In this document: in pieces, positions 55,334 through 62,977 of the stretch
Layout of the letters: every line of letters begins with the position of its first letter
How positions within the stretch are numbered: position 1 is the stretch's first letter
Source: Nonomuraea polychroma
Lineage (GTDB): Bacteria; Actinomycetota; Actinomycetes; Streptosporangiales; Streptosporangiaceae
Direction: 5' to 3'
DNA length: 64,000 bases
NCBI RefSeq assembly: GCF_004011505.1
Contig: NZ_SAUN01000001.1
Location: forward strand, 9,637,501-9,701,500
Program-made: the position numbers and the translations under genes
The notes under the pieces: model-generated
Told to the model about the DNA's origin: nothing
Database searches by the model: none
What the model saw: the letters and a program-made list of their open reading frames with translations, nothing else

Positions 55334-56581
55334 ATGAAGTGGGTCGTGTTCGGGGCCGGGGTGGCCTTCGCGGCGGGTGTGGTGCTGATCGCGGGTGGCG
55401 CCTATCTCGAGCGTGGGGTGCCTGAGTGGGTGCTCGTCATCCCCTTGGCGATCACTTGTGCGGGGGTTCTCGTGCGGCAGCGGGCGCCGCTCTTGTCCCT
55501 GGGGCTTGGGGTGGTCGCGGTCACCGTGGACGGGTTCGTGGGGCCGTCCTTGGGGACTGTGCTGGTGTTCACCGACAACCTGTACGCGGCCGTGCTCTAC
55601 GGGCCGGCCCGGTTGGCTCGGGTGTTGCTCGGGGTCACGTCCACACTGGCGGTGCTGGGTGGGGCGGTGGCGGGGTTCATCGCGGGGGACTGGCGGGCGC
55701 TGGCCGTGATGGGGATCCAGGCGGGGCTGGTGCTGGTCACGCCGGTCACGACTGCGCTGGTGCTGCGGGAGCAGCGGGATCGGGCGGCGGCAGAGCGGCT
55801 GCGGGCCGAGCAGGTGGCGCATCTGGCGGAGCTGGATCGGCAGGCGGCCATCGCCGCGGAGCGTACGCGGATGGCTCGCGAGCTGCATGACATGATCGCC
55901 AATCACTTCAGTGCGATCGCCATCCAGTCCACGGCTGCGCTCTCCCGTAAGGATCTCGATCCGGGGACGGTTCGGAAGGTCATGGAGTCCGTACGGGAGA
56001 ACAGCGTCAAGGGGATGGCCGAGATGCGGTCCATGATCGGGCTGTTACGGCAGGAAGGGGAGGAGCCTGAGGCCACCCGGCCGCGGCTGGCCGATGCGGA
56101 GACCTTGGTGCAGCGGGTCAGGCGGGCGGGGCTGGACGCCGGCCTGCGGGTCGACGGGGATCCTCGTGAGGTGCCTGCCTCCGTTGATCTGGCCGGTTAT
56201 CGGATTCTGCAGGAGGCGTTGACCAACGCGCTCAAGCACGGCGACTCGCCGGTTGACGTCGTGCTCTCGTACGAGGCGGGGCGGGTCGTGGTGACTGTTG
56301 AGAACGCCGTCGGAGCCGCCGGAGGGAGTGGGGTGGCGCGGTTGCCGGGGGCTGGGGCCGGGCTGATCGGCATGCGGGAGCGGGCCGCGTTGGTCGGAGG
56401 TTCCCTGGATGCCGGGCCTGGGGGACAGGACGGCATGCGGCGGGGGTGGTGGCGGGTGCGTGCCGTGCTGCCTACCTCTGATGCTCATGTGTCCACGACT
56501 TACCACGGGGGTGGGGACCGCTCGAGGCCAGTGGCGGCCGAGCGGGCGGTGGTTGTCGACGTACGGCCGGAAGGTGCGTGA
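55334..56581 (+). CDS. NarL-type sensor histidine kinase
   Basis: 415 aa with several N-terminal membrane helices (about 1-145), a coiled-coil linker, HisKA_3 region MARELHDMIANH (His185) and a HATPase domain (EALTNALKHG, GAGLIGMRER). ATG 55,334 preceded by GAGG is preferred to the longer frame from 55,196. The gene after it, four bases on, encodes its regulator. First backbone gene beyond the tRNA. Confidence 0.88.
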   Translation: MKWVVFGAGVAFAAGVVLIAGGAYLERGVPEWVLVIPLAITCAGVLVRQRAPLLSLGLGVVAVTVDGFVGPSLGTVLVFTDNLYAAVLYGPARLARVLLGVTSTLAVLGGAVAGFIAGDWRALAVMGIQAGLVLVTPVTTALVLREQRDRAAAERLRAEQVAHLAELDRQAAIAAERTRMARELHDMIANHFSAIAIQSTAALSRKDLDPGTVRKVMESVRENSVKGMAEMRSMIGLLRQEGEEPEATRPRLADAETLVQRVRRAGLDAGLRVDGDPREVPASVDLAGYRILQEALTNALKHGDSPVDVVLSYEAGRVVVTVENAVGAAGGSGVARLPGAGAGLIGMRERAALVGGSLDAGPGGQDGMRRGWWRVRAVLPTSDAHVSTTYHGGGDRSRPVAAERAVVVDVRPEGA

Positions 56582-56584
56582 CAG

Positions 56585-57244
56585 GTGGCGGAAACGGCGG
56601 GTGAGCCGGTGACGATCAGGGTTTTGGTCGCCGACGACCATGCGGCGGTCCGGGCGGGGATCGCCTTGATCCTCGACGGCGTGCCGGACATCGAGGTGAT
56701 CGGCGAGGCGGCCGATGGGGAGCAGGCCGTGACCATGGCCAAGCAACTGCGACCCGATGTGGTGCTGATGGACGTACGCATGCCACGCCTCGACGGCATC
56801 TCGGCCACCAGGGAGCTGGCTGGCGTCAGTGATGTGCTGATCCTGACGACGTTCGATGTCGACGAGTACGTTTTCGGCGCGCTGCGAGCGGGCGCGGCCG
56901 GTTTCCTGTTGAAGAACACGGACGCCGAGTCGCTGGTGGAGGCGGTCCGCCTGGTGGCGCGGGGCGATGGGCTGATCTCGCCGGGCGTCACGCGGAAGTT
57001 GATCGCGGCCTTCGCCAAGCAGGCGACGCCGTCGCGGAGGGAGCCGGCGGCCGGCCCAGAGAGCCTGACGCCTCGTGAGCGGGAGGTGCTGGCCTGTATC
57101 GGGCGGGGCATGTCCAACGCCGACATCGCCAAAGAGCTGGACATGGCGGAGGCCACGACGAAGACGCATGTCAGCCGGGTGCTCAACAAGCTGGGGCTGA
57201 AGAGCCGGGTACAGGCGGCGATCTACTACTCAGGGGGCACTTAG
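56585..57244 (+). CDS. NarL/FixJ-family response regulator
   Basis: 219 aa. Receiver with VADDHAAVRAG, phospho-acceptor Asp63 (VVLMDVRMP), ILTTFD and LLKN; LuxR-type HTH LTPREREVLACIGRGMSNAD, TTKTHVSRVLNKLGL. GTG start. Partner of the upstream kinase. Confidence 0.9.
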   Translation: MAETAGEPVTIRVLVADDHAAVRAGIALILDGVPDIEVIGEAADGEQAVTMAKQLRPDVVLMDVRMPRLDGISATRELAGVSDVLILTTFDVDEYVFGALRAGAAGFLLKNTDAESLVEAVRLVARGDGLISPGVTRKLIAAFAKQATPSRREPAAGPESLTPREREVLACIGRGMSNADIAKELDMAEATTKTHVSRVLNKLGLKSRVQAAIYYSGGT

Positions 57245-57253
57245 AGCCGTAAT

Positions 57254-57625
57254 GTGTGCGACGTGAGCATGCCACCGCCGCCTGAGCCACCTCAAGGGCC
57301 ACCTCAAGGGCCACATCAGGAGCCGCATGGGGAGCCGCCTCGCCGGACGGGGCTCGTCGTCGGGCTGGCGTTCGCCGGGTTCTTCGGGTATCTCGTCGTC
57401 AACGTGATCACCGGCCTCGTCGCCTTGGCCTTCGAGTCGGAGGTGGCGTTCGGGGTGGCGGCCGGATTCCTGGCGCTCTTCGGCATCGGCCTGGGGCTGG
57501 TTTTCGTGCTGCTGCGGAGATCATGGTCCATCGGGCTCGGCCTGGGCTTCATGATCGGATGGGCGCTCACGTCGATCGTCACGGCCGGCTTCTGCACGGG
57601 CCTCAACCCCGAGCTGTACGCGTAG
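57254..57625 (+). CDS. Proline-rich small membrane protein (paralogue 1)
   Basis: 123 aa: Pro/Gly/His-rich N-terminus (PPPPEPPQGPPQGPHQEPHG) and three membrane helices, ending GFCTGLNPELYA. Closely similar in layout and C-terminus to the protein encoded 80 bp downstream, so a tandem duplication. The start is uncertain (GTG 57,254, GTG 57,263 or ATG 57,269). Function unknown. Confidence 0.65.
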   Translation: MCDVSMPPPPEPPQGPPQGPHQEPHGEPPRRTGLVVGLAFAGFFGYLVVNVITGLVALAFESEVAFGVAAGFLALFGIGLGLVFVLLRRSWSIGLGLGFMIGWALTSIVTAGFCTGLNPELYA

Positions 57626-57704
57626 GTGGACGTTTTGATCCCATGGCAATCGCCCGTCCCTAGCCTGGCCCCGGTCCGATGACGAACTGGGGGAGACCCG
57701 GCCG

Positions 57705-58130
57705 ATGAGCACGCCGCCGCCGCAGGGCCCGAACGGTCCTTGGCAACCCCCGTACGGACCGCCCCCGCAGGACCCCAACCACCCTCGGCAGCCTCCCTAC
57801 GGACCACCGCCGCCTCCGTCCAGTGGGGCCTCCAGCGGCGTGGTCGTCGCGCTCGCGTTCGCCGGTCTGGCGCTCTACAGCGTGCTCAACGTCATCGTCG
57901 GCTTCTTCATCTTCGCCGTCGCCATGGACTCGAGCGGCCCCCACACCGCCTACGTGGCGGCGGGTGCGGCGGTGCTCGCCCTCATCGGCCTGGGCGGCGG
58001 CATCGGCCTCGTGCTCATCCGCCAATCCTGGACCCGGGGCCTCGGCCTCGGGCTCATGATCGGGTGGGCGCTGTGGTCCATCCTGTCCGCCGGGATCTGC
58101 ACCGGCCTCAACCCGAGCCTGTACGGCTGA
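57705..58130 (+). CDS. Proline-rich small membrane protein (paralogue 2)
   Basis: 141 aa: N-terminal repeats of PPYGPPP type, three membrane helices (VVVALAFAGLALYSVLNVIV, AAVLALIGLGGGIGLVLI, GLGLMIGWALWSILSAGI) and the end CTGLNPSLYG. Paralogue of the preceding gene. Pro-rich cytoplasmic tails are common in actinobacterial envelope proteins. Confidence 0.7.
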   Translation: MSTPPPQGPNGPWQPPYGPPPQDPNHPRQPPYGPPPPPSSGASSGVVVALAFAGLALYSVLNVIVGFFIFAVAMDSSGPHTAYVAAGAAVLALIGLGGGIGLVLIRQSWTRGLGLGLMIGWALWSILSAGICTGLNPSLYG

Positions 58131-58131
58131 C

Positions 58132-58866
58132 ATGGTCCCCCTTCACGAAATATTCGTCGGCCTGGGCGTCTTCACGGCCTCCGTCGTCTTCGTACGGGAG
58201 GCCAGAAGACGCGGCGCCCTCAACGAACAGTCGCTGATAGCCGTCACCGGCGCCCTGGTCGGCGGCGCCATCGGCATGCGCCTGGCGGGCTGGCTCGAGA
58301 CGCTGAACCTCCAGGACCTCTGGCTGTACGGCTCCCGCAGCATCCTCGGCGGCCTGACCGGCGCGTACGTGGGCGTGCTCGTCGCCAAGAAGATCATCGG
58401 CTACAAGGAACGCACCGGCGACCTGTTCGCCCCGGCCGTGGCGCTCGGCATGGCGGTGGGCAGGATCGGCTGCCATCTCACCGAGGCGCCGGGCCGGCCC
58501 ACCGACCTGCCCTGGGGCGTGCACGCCCCGGCGACGACCCCCGAGTGCCCCGGCTGCCTCGCCGGCCAGGCCATGCACCCGTCGTTCCTCTACGAGATCA
58601 TCTTCCAGCTCGCCGCATTCGCAGTGCTCATGTGGGCACGCAAGCGGCTCACCCAGCCCGGCGAGCTGTTCACGCTCTACCTCGCCGGGTACGCCGCCTT
58701 CCGCTTCGTCGTCGAGTTCACCCGGGCCAACGAGACGCTCTGGCTCGGCCTGACCGGGCCCCAGTGTTTCCTGCTCGTCGGGTTGCCACTGCTCGCGCTC
58801 AGGCTCGCGTACGGCTGGCGACGCGGCTACTACGATCCCCTTTTCCAGCGGAAGGTCATGACATGA
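58132..58866 (+). CDS. Prolipoprotein diacylglyceryl transferase (Lgt)-family protein
   Basis: 244 aa polytopic membrane protein. GRIGCHLTEAPGRPTDLPWG corresponds to the Lgt signature (GRxGN...E...G) and MHPSFLYEIIFQL to its HP..LYE region. Shorter than housekeeping Lgt (about 280-320 aa in actinobacteria) and with Cys-His in place of Asn-Phe in the signature. It overlaps the radical SAM gene (ATGA), so it may be a specialised lipid-modifying paralogue and not the housekeeping enzyme. Confidence 0.75.
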   Translation: MVPLHEIFVGLGVFTASVVFVREARRRGALNEQSLIAVTGALVGGAIGMRLAGWLETLNLQDLWLYGSRSILGGLTGAYVGVLVAKKIIGYKERTGDLFAPAVALGMAVGRIGCHLTEAPGRPTDLPWGVHAPATTPECPGCLAGQAMHPSFLYEIIFQLAAFAVLMWARKRLTQPGELFTLYLAGYAAFRFVVEFTRANETLWLGLTGPQCFLLVGLPLLALRLAYGWRRGYYDPLFQRKVMT

Positions 58867-60380
58867 GTGCAGGGATGGGTCTGCGGGGCGACCGCATCCT
58901 CAGGTACGTCAACGCGTTCTGCCCGCACTGCCACGGCCGGGACCTCGACAAGGTCGAGCGCCTGAGCGGCTACTTGGTCGAACGCGACGGCCGGGTATGG
59001 CTGGAGCGCGGCTGCCGCGAACACGGCCTGATTCGGACTTTGTACGACGAGGACCCAGAAATCCTCAAATACCTAGAGGAATGGACCGCCCCGACAAAGC
59101 AGCACGTACCGGATCTGTCGGGAAACTTCGCTCCGATCCCCCTCGCCTACCTCCACGGCCTCCCCGAGATGCAGACCCAGCACACCTGCATCCTCCTCGA
59201 GGACATCGCCGAAACGTGCAACCTGCGCTGCCCCACCTGCTTCGCCGACAGCTCCCCCGACCTGGCCGGCATCGTCCCCGTCCCCGACATCCTCGCGAAC
59301 GTCGACCAACGCCTCGAAAGGGAGAACGGCAAGCTCGACGTCCTCATGCTGAGCGGTGGCGAGCCCACCCTCCACCCCGAGCTCAAAACCCTCCTGTCCG
59401 AGCTCGAACAGCGCCCGATCACCCGCATCCTGATCAACACCAACGGCGTCCTCATCGCCAGGGACGACTCCCTCCTCGACCTCCTCACCGAGCACCGCGA
59501 GCGCGTCGAGGTCTACCTCCAGTACGACGGCTCATCGGCCCACGCCTCACAACACCACCGAGGCGGCGACCTGCGCCGGTTCAAGGCCGCGGCCGTCGAA
59601 CGCCTGTCGGACCGCGAGATCTTCACCACCCTGGTCATGACGGCCGCGCTGGGCGTCAACGACGGCGAGATCGGCGACGTCGTACGCCTCGCGCTCGACA
59701 CCCCGTACGTCGGAGGCGTCTCCCTGCAGCCCCAGTTCGGATCGGGCAGATCGGGCACCATCGATCCGTCGAACCGGCTCACCCACACCGGCGTGCTCAA
59801 ACGCCTCGGCCCGCAGACCGGCGGCCTGGTGACCTGGCGCGACCTCACCGCCCTGCCCTGCTCGCACCCGCACTGCTGCTCGGTCGGCTACCTGGTCCGC
59901 GACGACGCCCGCCAGTGGCGCTCCCTCACCGCGCTGATCGGCCACGACCGGCTCAAGGAGAACCTGGGCCTGGTCTCCAACCGCATCGCCGACTCCGAGA
60001 TCCCGCGCGAGTTGCGCCTGGCCGTACAGGAGTCGCTGCTCGGCCTGCTGTCGGAGCAGTCGTCGCTGTCCCACCCGCAGGTCGGCGACCTGTGGCGGAA
60101 CATCTGCGAGAACTGCGACCTCGGCGTCTCCACCCTCCTCACGCTCGCCTCCTCAGCGCTGCCGGGCCGGCGCAGGAAGCTACGCAGAATGTTGGGGGAG
60201 CGGGTGGTGCGCATCACGGTCAAACCGTTCATGGACATCTCGACAATGATCGAGGAGCGCCTCATGCAGTGCTGCGTGCACGTCGGCACGCGGGCCGAGC
60301 AGGATCAGTGCGCGCCCTTCTGCGCCGTGCAGGCCTGGCCGCAACTCTCCCGGCAACGCCTGTCGGCGGTGGCGTCATGA
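58863..60380 (+). CDS. Radical SAM enzyme with multiple Cys clusters (Tes/MJ0619-like)
   Basis: 505 aa. An N-terminal zinc/rubredoxin-like part (NAFCPHCHG, ERGCREHG), the radical SAM cluster CNLRCPTC (Cys 119, 123, 126), SAM-binding GGEPTLHPE, and C-terminal Cys groups (CSHPHCC, ICENC, QCC, CAPFC) for auxiliary iron-sulphur clusters. This layout resembles archaeal tetraether lipid synthase (MJ0619) and its bacterial relatives. Coupled on both sides to membrane-protein genes, including an Lgt relative, which supports a lipid substrate. Exact reaction is inference. Confidence 0.75.
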   Translation: MSAGMGLRGDRILRYVNAFCPHCHGRDLDKVERLSGYLVERDGRVWLERGCREHGLIRTLYDEDPEILKYLEEWTAPTKQHVPDLSGNFAPIPLAYLHGLPEMQTQHTCILLEDIAETCNLRCPTCFADSSPDLAGIVPVPDILANVDQRLERENGKLDVLMLSGGEPTLHPELKTLLSELEQRPITRILINTNGVLIARDDSLLDLLTEHRERVEVYLQYDGSSAHASQHHRGGDLRRFKAAAVERLSDREIFTTLVMTAALGVNDGEIGDVVRLALDTPYVGGVSLQPQFGSGRSGTIDPSNRLTHTGVLKRLGPQTGGLVTWRDLTALPCSHPHCCSVGYLVRDDARQWRSLTALIGHDRLKENLGLVSNRIADSEIPRELRLAVQESLLGLLSEQSSLSHPQVGDLWRNICENCDLGVSTLLTLASSALPGRRRKLRRMLGERVVRITVKPFMDISTMIEERLMQCCVHVGTRAEQDQCAPFCAVQAWPQLSRQRLSAVAS

Positions 60381-60649
60381 CGGCGAACGACCCCCGCTCC
60401 GGCGCGGCTCCGGCCAAGGATCAGCCGTACGATCCGCTCCGGTTGTGCGTGTACGCGACCGTCGCGCTGCTGGCCTGGCTGCTGGGACCGTGGGCGGTGC
60501 TGGGGTTCGCCGCGCTCGGGTTCGCCGGTTACTGGAAGGCGCGGCGAGCCGGGCTGGCCCGCAGCAAGTGCCTGCTCAGGGACACCCGGCTCGTGCTGGC
60601 CTACCTGGCTCTGATCGCCCTGGCGGCCCTAGCTGCCATCATTCTGTGA
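60377..60649 (+). CDS. Small membrane protein of the radical SAM operon
   Basis: 90 aa with two hydrophobic helices (LCVYATVALLAWLLGPWAVL and LVLAYLALIALAALAAIIL) around a basic loop. ATGA overlap with the radical SAM gene. The 3' end overlaps the convergent MaoC gene by 11 bp. Function unknown. Confidence 0.65.
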   Translation: MTANDPRSGAAPAKDQPYDPLRLCVYATVALLAWLLGPWAVLGFAALGFAGYWKARRAGLARSKCLLRDTRLVLAYLALIALAALAAIIL

Positions 60650-61100
60650 CGGGGACGTACAGGCTGAGGGTCTCGGCCACGCAGGCAGGCCGCCTCTCGC
60701 CCTCGATCTCGATCGTCATCTTCAGGTTCGACAGGTAACCGGCCGGGGTGCCCTTGACGTCGGTGAGCTCGCCCACGGCCCTGACCCGCGCGCCGACGGG
60801 CACGGGCCTGGGGAAGCGGACCTTGTTCAGGCCGTAGTTGACGCCCATCGCGATGCCCTCGACCTTGACCATCTCGAACATGAACGACGGCAGCAACGAC
60901 AGCGTCAGATAACCGTGCGCGATCGTGCCGCCGAACGGCCCCTCCTTGGCCCGCTCCACGTCCACGTGGATCCACTGGTGGTCGTCGGTGGCGTCGGCGA
61001 AGAGGTTGACCTGTTCCTGGGTGACGGTGCGCCACTCGGTCGGGCCGAACGTCTCACCGACGGCCGCCTTGAGCTCCTGAACATTCGCGAAGGTCCGCAT
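60639..61100 (-). CDS. MaoC-type (R)-enoyl-CoA hydratase
   Basis: 153 aa hot-dog fold protein. ATDDHQWIHVDVERA carries the hydratase Asp and His; GGTIAHGYLTLSLLPSF follows. Hydrates enoyl-CoA (R-specific) in fatty-acid or PHA-related metabolism. The ATG at 61,100 matches the usual family start. Confidence 0.9.
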   Translation of the reverse strand: MRTFANVQELKAAVGETFGPTEWRTVTQEQVNLFADATDDHQWIHVDVERAKEGPFGGTIAHGYLTLSLLPSFMFEMVKVEGIAMGVNYGLNKVRFPRPVPVGARVRAVGELTDVKGTPAGYLSNLKMTIEIEGERRPACVAETLSLYVPVTE

Positions 61101-61110
61101 GGTGCGAACG

Positions 61111-62274
61111 CTATTGCGCGGATGGTACGGCTGCCAAGTTGAGCACTCGGAGGGTGTCCCGCCCGCCCTCCCAGTAGACGATCGTGGGCTGCCCGGCGGA
61201 CAAAGCCGTCCACCTGCCATCAAGGGTGGCCACCCGGCCGGTCGCGATGTCGTAGATACCGTCGTTGCTCAACGCGAACCGGTTGAGGATCGGCGCCATC
61301 GCCCGCCGCCCCCAGGAGCCGCGATCGTCGAGGCGTCGCATGTTGCTGCCGTCGATCCGTTGCAGGAAACCGCCCGTCTCGTCGTGTCCCAAGCACCAGA
61401 ACGGTCCGCAGCGCAGGCCCCGCGTCCCGGGCGGCGTGACGACCTCGATCGTGGACCCGCTCGTCAGGTCGACGATCCTGCTCTGGCTGCGGACGCTGTC
61501 GTCAGGCCCAGCGGGCGCGTCACTGGCCCACGGCCATCTCAGCAGGCGCAGGCCGCGACCGGCCGGGATTCGCTCTGAGGCGCCGCCGGAGAGAGGGACG
61601 CCCCACACGTCGCCGCGGCGCTCCGACCAGACGATCCGATCCCCGTTGATCGCGAGGGAGTCGATGTCGGCCCGGGGGCCGCTGATCGTGGTGACCAGCC
61701 TCGCCTTGCCGCCGGACAGCGGGGCCGTCCAGATCCCTCGCACCGACACGCCGTTCTTCCTGCCGTAGGACATCCAGGCGACGTTCTCGCCGTCGGCGGT
61801 CACGGTCGGCGGGACGGCGGTGGGCTTCATGGGGACCTCGGCCACCACACGGGCTCGCTTGGTGGCGGCGTCGTACAGTTCGATCCTCGTTCCCTCCTCC
61901 AGGGACGCCGCAAGGAGCAGCACCTCAGTGGCGCTGATGCCGATGATGGGCTCGTAGCGCATGCCGTCGGCGTTGGTGGCGGGGACCGTGAGGACCGCCG
62001 TCGGCCAGAGCCGATCCACCGGCACGGCATTCATGCCGAGGGTCGCGGTGGGGCTCGGGGTCGTGGCCACCTCGACCTCGCCCCCGCCAGGCAGGACGAC
62101 GCTCCTGACCCCCATGCCCAGCACCACCACGGCGGTCGCGGCCGCGAGCACGCGCACGCGCCGCCTGGTCCTGCGGCGTCGGAGCGTGGCAACGCCGGCG
62201 AGCAGGTCGCCTTCGTCGGGAGCGCGCTCGGCCGCCGCGCGCAGCGCGCCCGCCAGCTCCTCTTCTGTCCTCAT
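61111..62274 (-). CDS. Membrane-anchored beta-propeller-like protein, probable anti-sigma partner
   Basis: 387 aa. A short cytoplasmic part (RTEEELAGALRAAAERAPDE), one membrane helix (VRVLAAATAVVVLGMGV) and a C-terminal repeat domain like a TolB-type propeller (ENVAWMSYG, DRIVWSERRGDVWGVPLSGG). The ATG overlaps the end of the sigma factor gene, and SigE-family operons often encode such a protein as negative regulator; a zinc anti-sigma motif is not seen. Confidence 0.7.
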   Translation of the reverse strand: MRTEEELAGALRAAAERAPDEGDLLAGVATLRRRRTRRRVRVLAAATAVVVLGMGVRSVVLPGGGEVEVATTPSPTATLGMNAVPVDRLWPTAVLTVPATNADGMRYEPIIGISATEVLLLAASLEEGTRIELYDAATKRARVVAEVPMKPTAVPPTVTADGENVAWMSYGRKNGVSVRGIWTAPLSGGKARLVTTISGPRADIDSLAINGDRIVWSERRGDVWGVPLSGGASERIPAGRGLRLLRWPWASDAPAGPDDSVRSQSRIVDLTSGSTIEVVTPPGTRGLRCGPFWCLGHDETGGFLQRIDGSNMRRLDDRGSWGRRAMAPILNRFALSNDGIYDIATGRVATLDGRWTALSAGQPTIVYWEGGRDTLRVLNLAAVPSAQ

Positions 62275-62804
62275 GCCCGTCCCCTTTCGAGCACCGACGG
62301 CTTGACGCGCAGTGCGTTGAGCGCGTGGAATGCCTGGCTTCTTACGGTTCCGCGGGAAATGCCGAGGATCTCGGCAATCTCCTTGTCCGACAGGTCCTCG
62401 TAGTAGCGCAGCACCAGGACGACCCGCTGCTTGCGGGGCAGTGTGGCCAGTTCCTTCCATAACTCGCCGAAGGCGTGGTCGTCGGTGTAGGAGCCCTCGG
62501 GCACCTCGTCCGTCACATGCTCCCTGCGTCGCTTGCGCCACCAGCTGATGTGCTGACGCGCCATCACCGTGCGTACGTAGGACTCCGGGTTGTCCTTGTT
62601 GCGGACCCTGCGCCAGGCGCCGCTCAGCTTGAGCAACGCCTCCTGCACCAGATCGGCCGCGTCGTCGGCGTTGCCGGAGAGGACGTAGCCGTACCGCAGC
62701 AGGGCCGGGCCCCGCGCGCGGACGAAATCCTCGAACTCCACATCACCGAGACGCACGAGGGGGTCCGGACTGTTGCAAAGATCTTTTACTTGAAACCATC
62801 GCAT
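62271..62804 (-). CDS. SigE-family RNA polymerase sigma factor
   Basis: About 177 aa (ECF type). Region 2: FEDFVRARGPALLRYGYVLS, DAADLVQEALLKL, SYVRTVMARQHISWWRKRRR. Region 4: LPRKQRVVLVLRYYEDLSDK, EIAEILGISRGTVRSQAFHA. The start is uncertain: ATG 62,804, or GTG 62,741 where most family members begin. Translationally coupled to the anti-sigma-like gene. Confidence 0.88.
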   Translation of the reverse strand: MRWFQVKDLCNSPDPLVRLGDVEFEDFVRARGPALLRYGYVLSGNADDAADLVQEALLKLSGAWRRVRNKDNPESYVRTVMARQHISWWRKRRREHVTDEVPEGSYTDDHAFGELWKELATLPRKQRVVLVLRYYEDLSDKEIAEILGISRGTVRSQAFHALNALRVKPSVLERGRA

Positions 62805-62977
62805 AGGTGTTCGAGTCCGCGCTACAGTCTTAGGTACCGCAATCGAACAAGGGTTCGGCCTGGTGAGAGGGGGTGTGTCCGATGACGGTGCTCGCGCCCG
62901 CCCCTGCTCGGACACGCCGTAGCACTTTCTTCCCAAATCTAAGACGGCCGCTATATCCGGCAATAAAGTCCGAGAGC

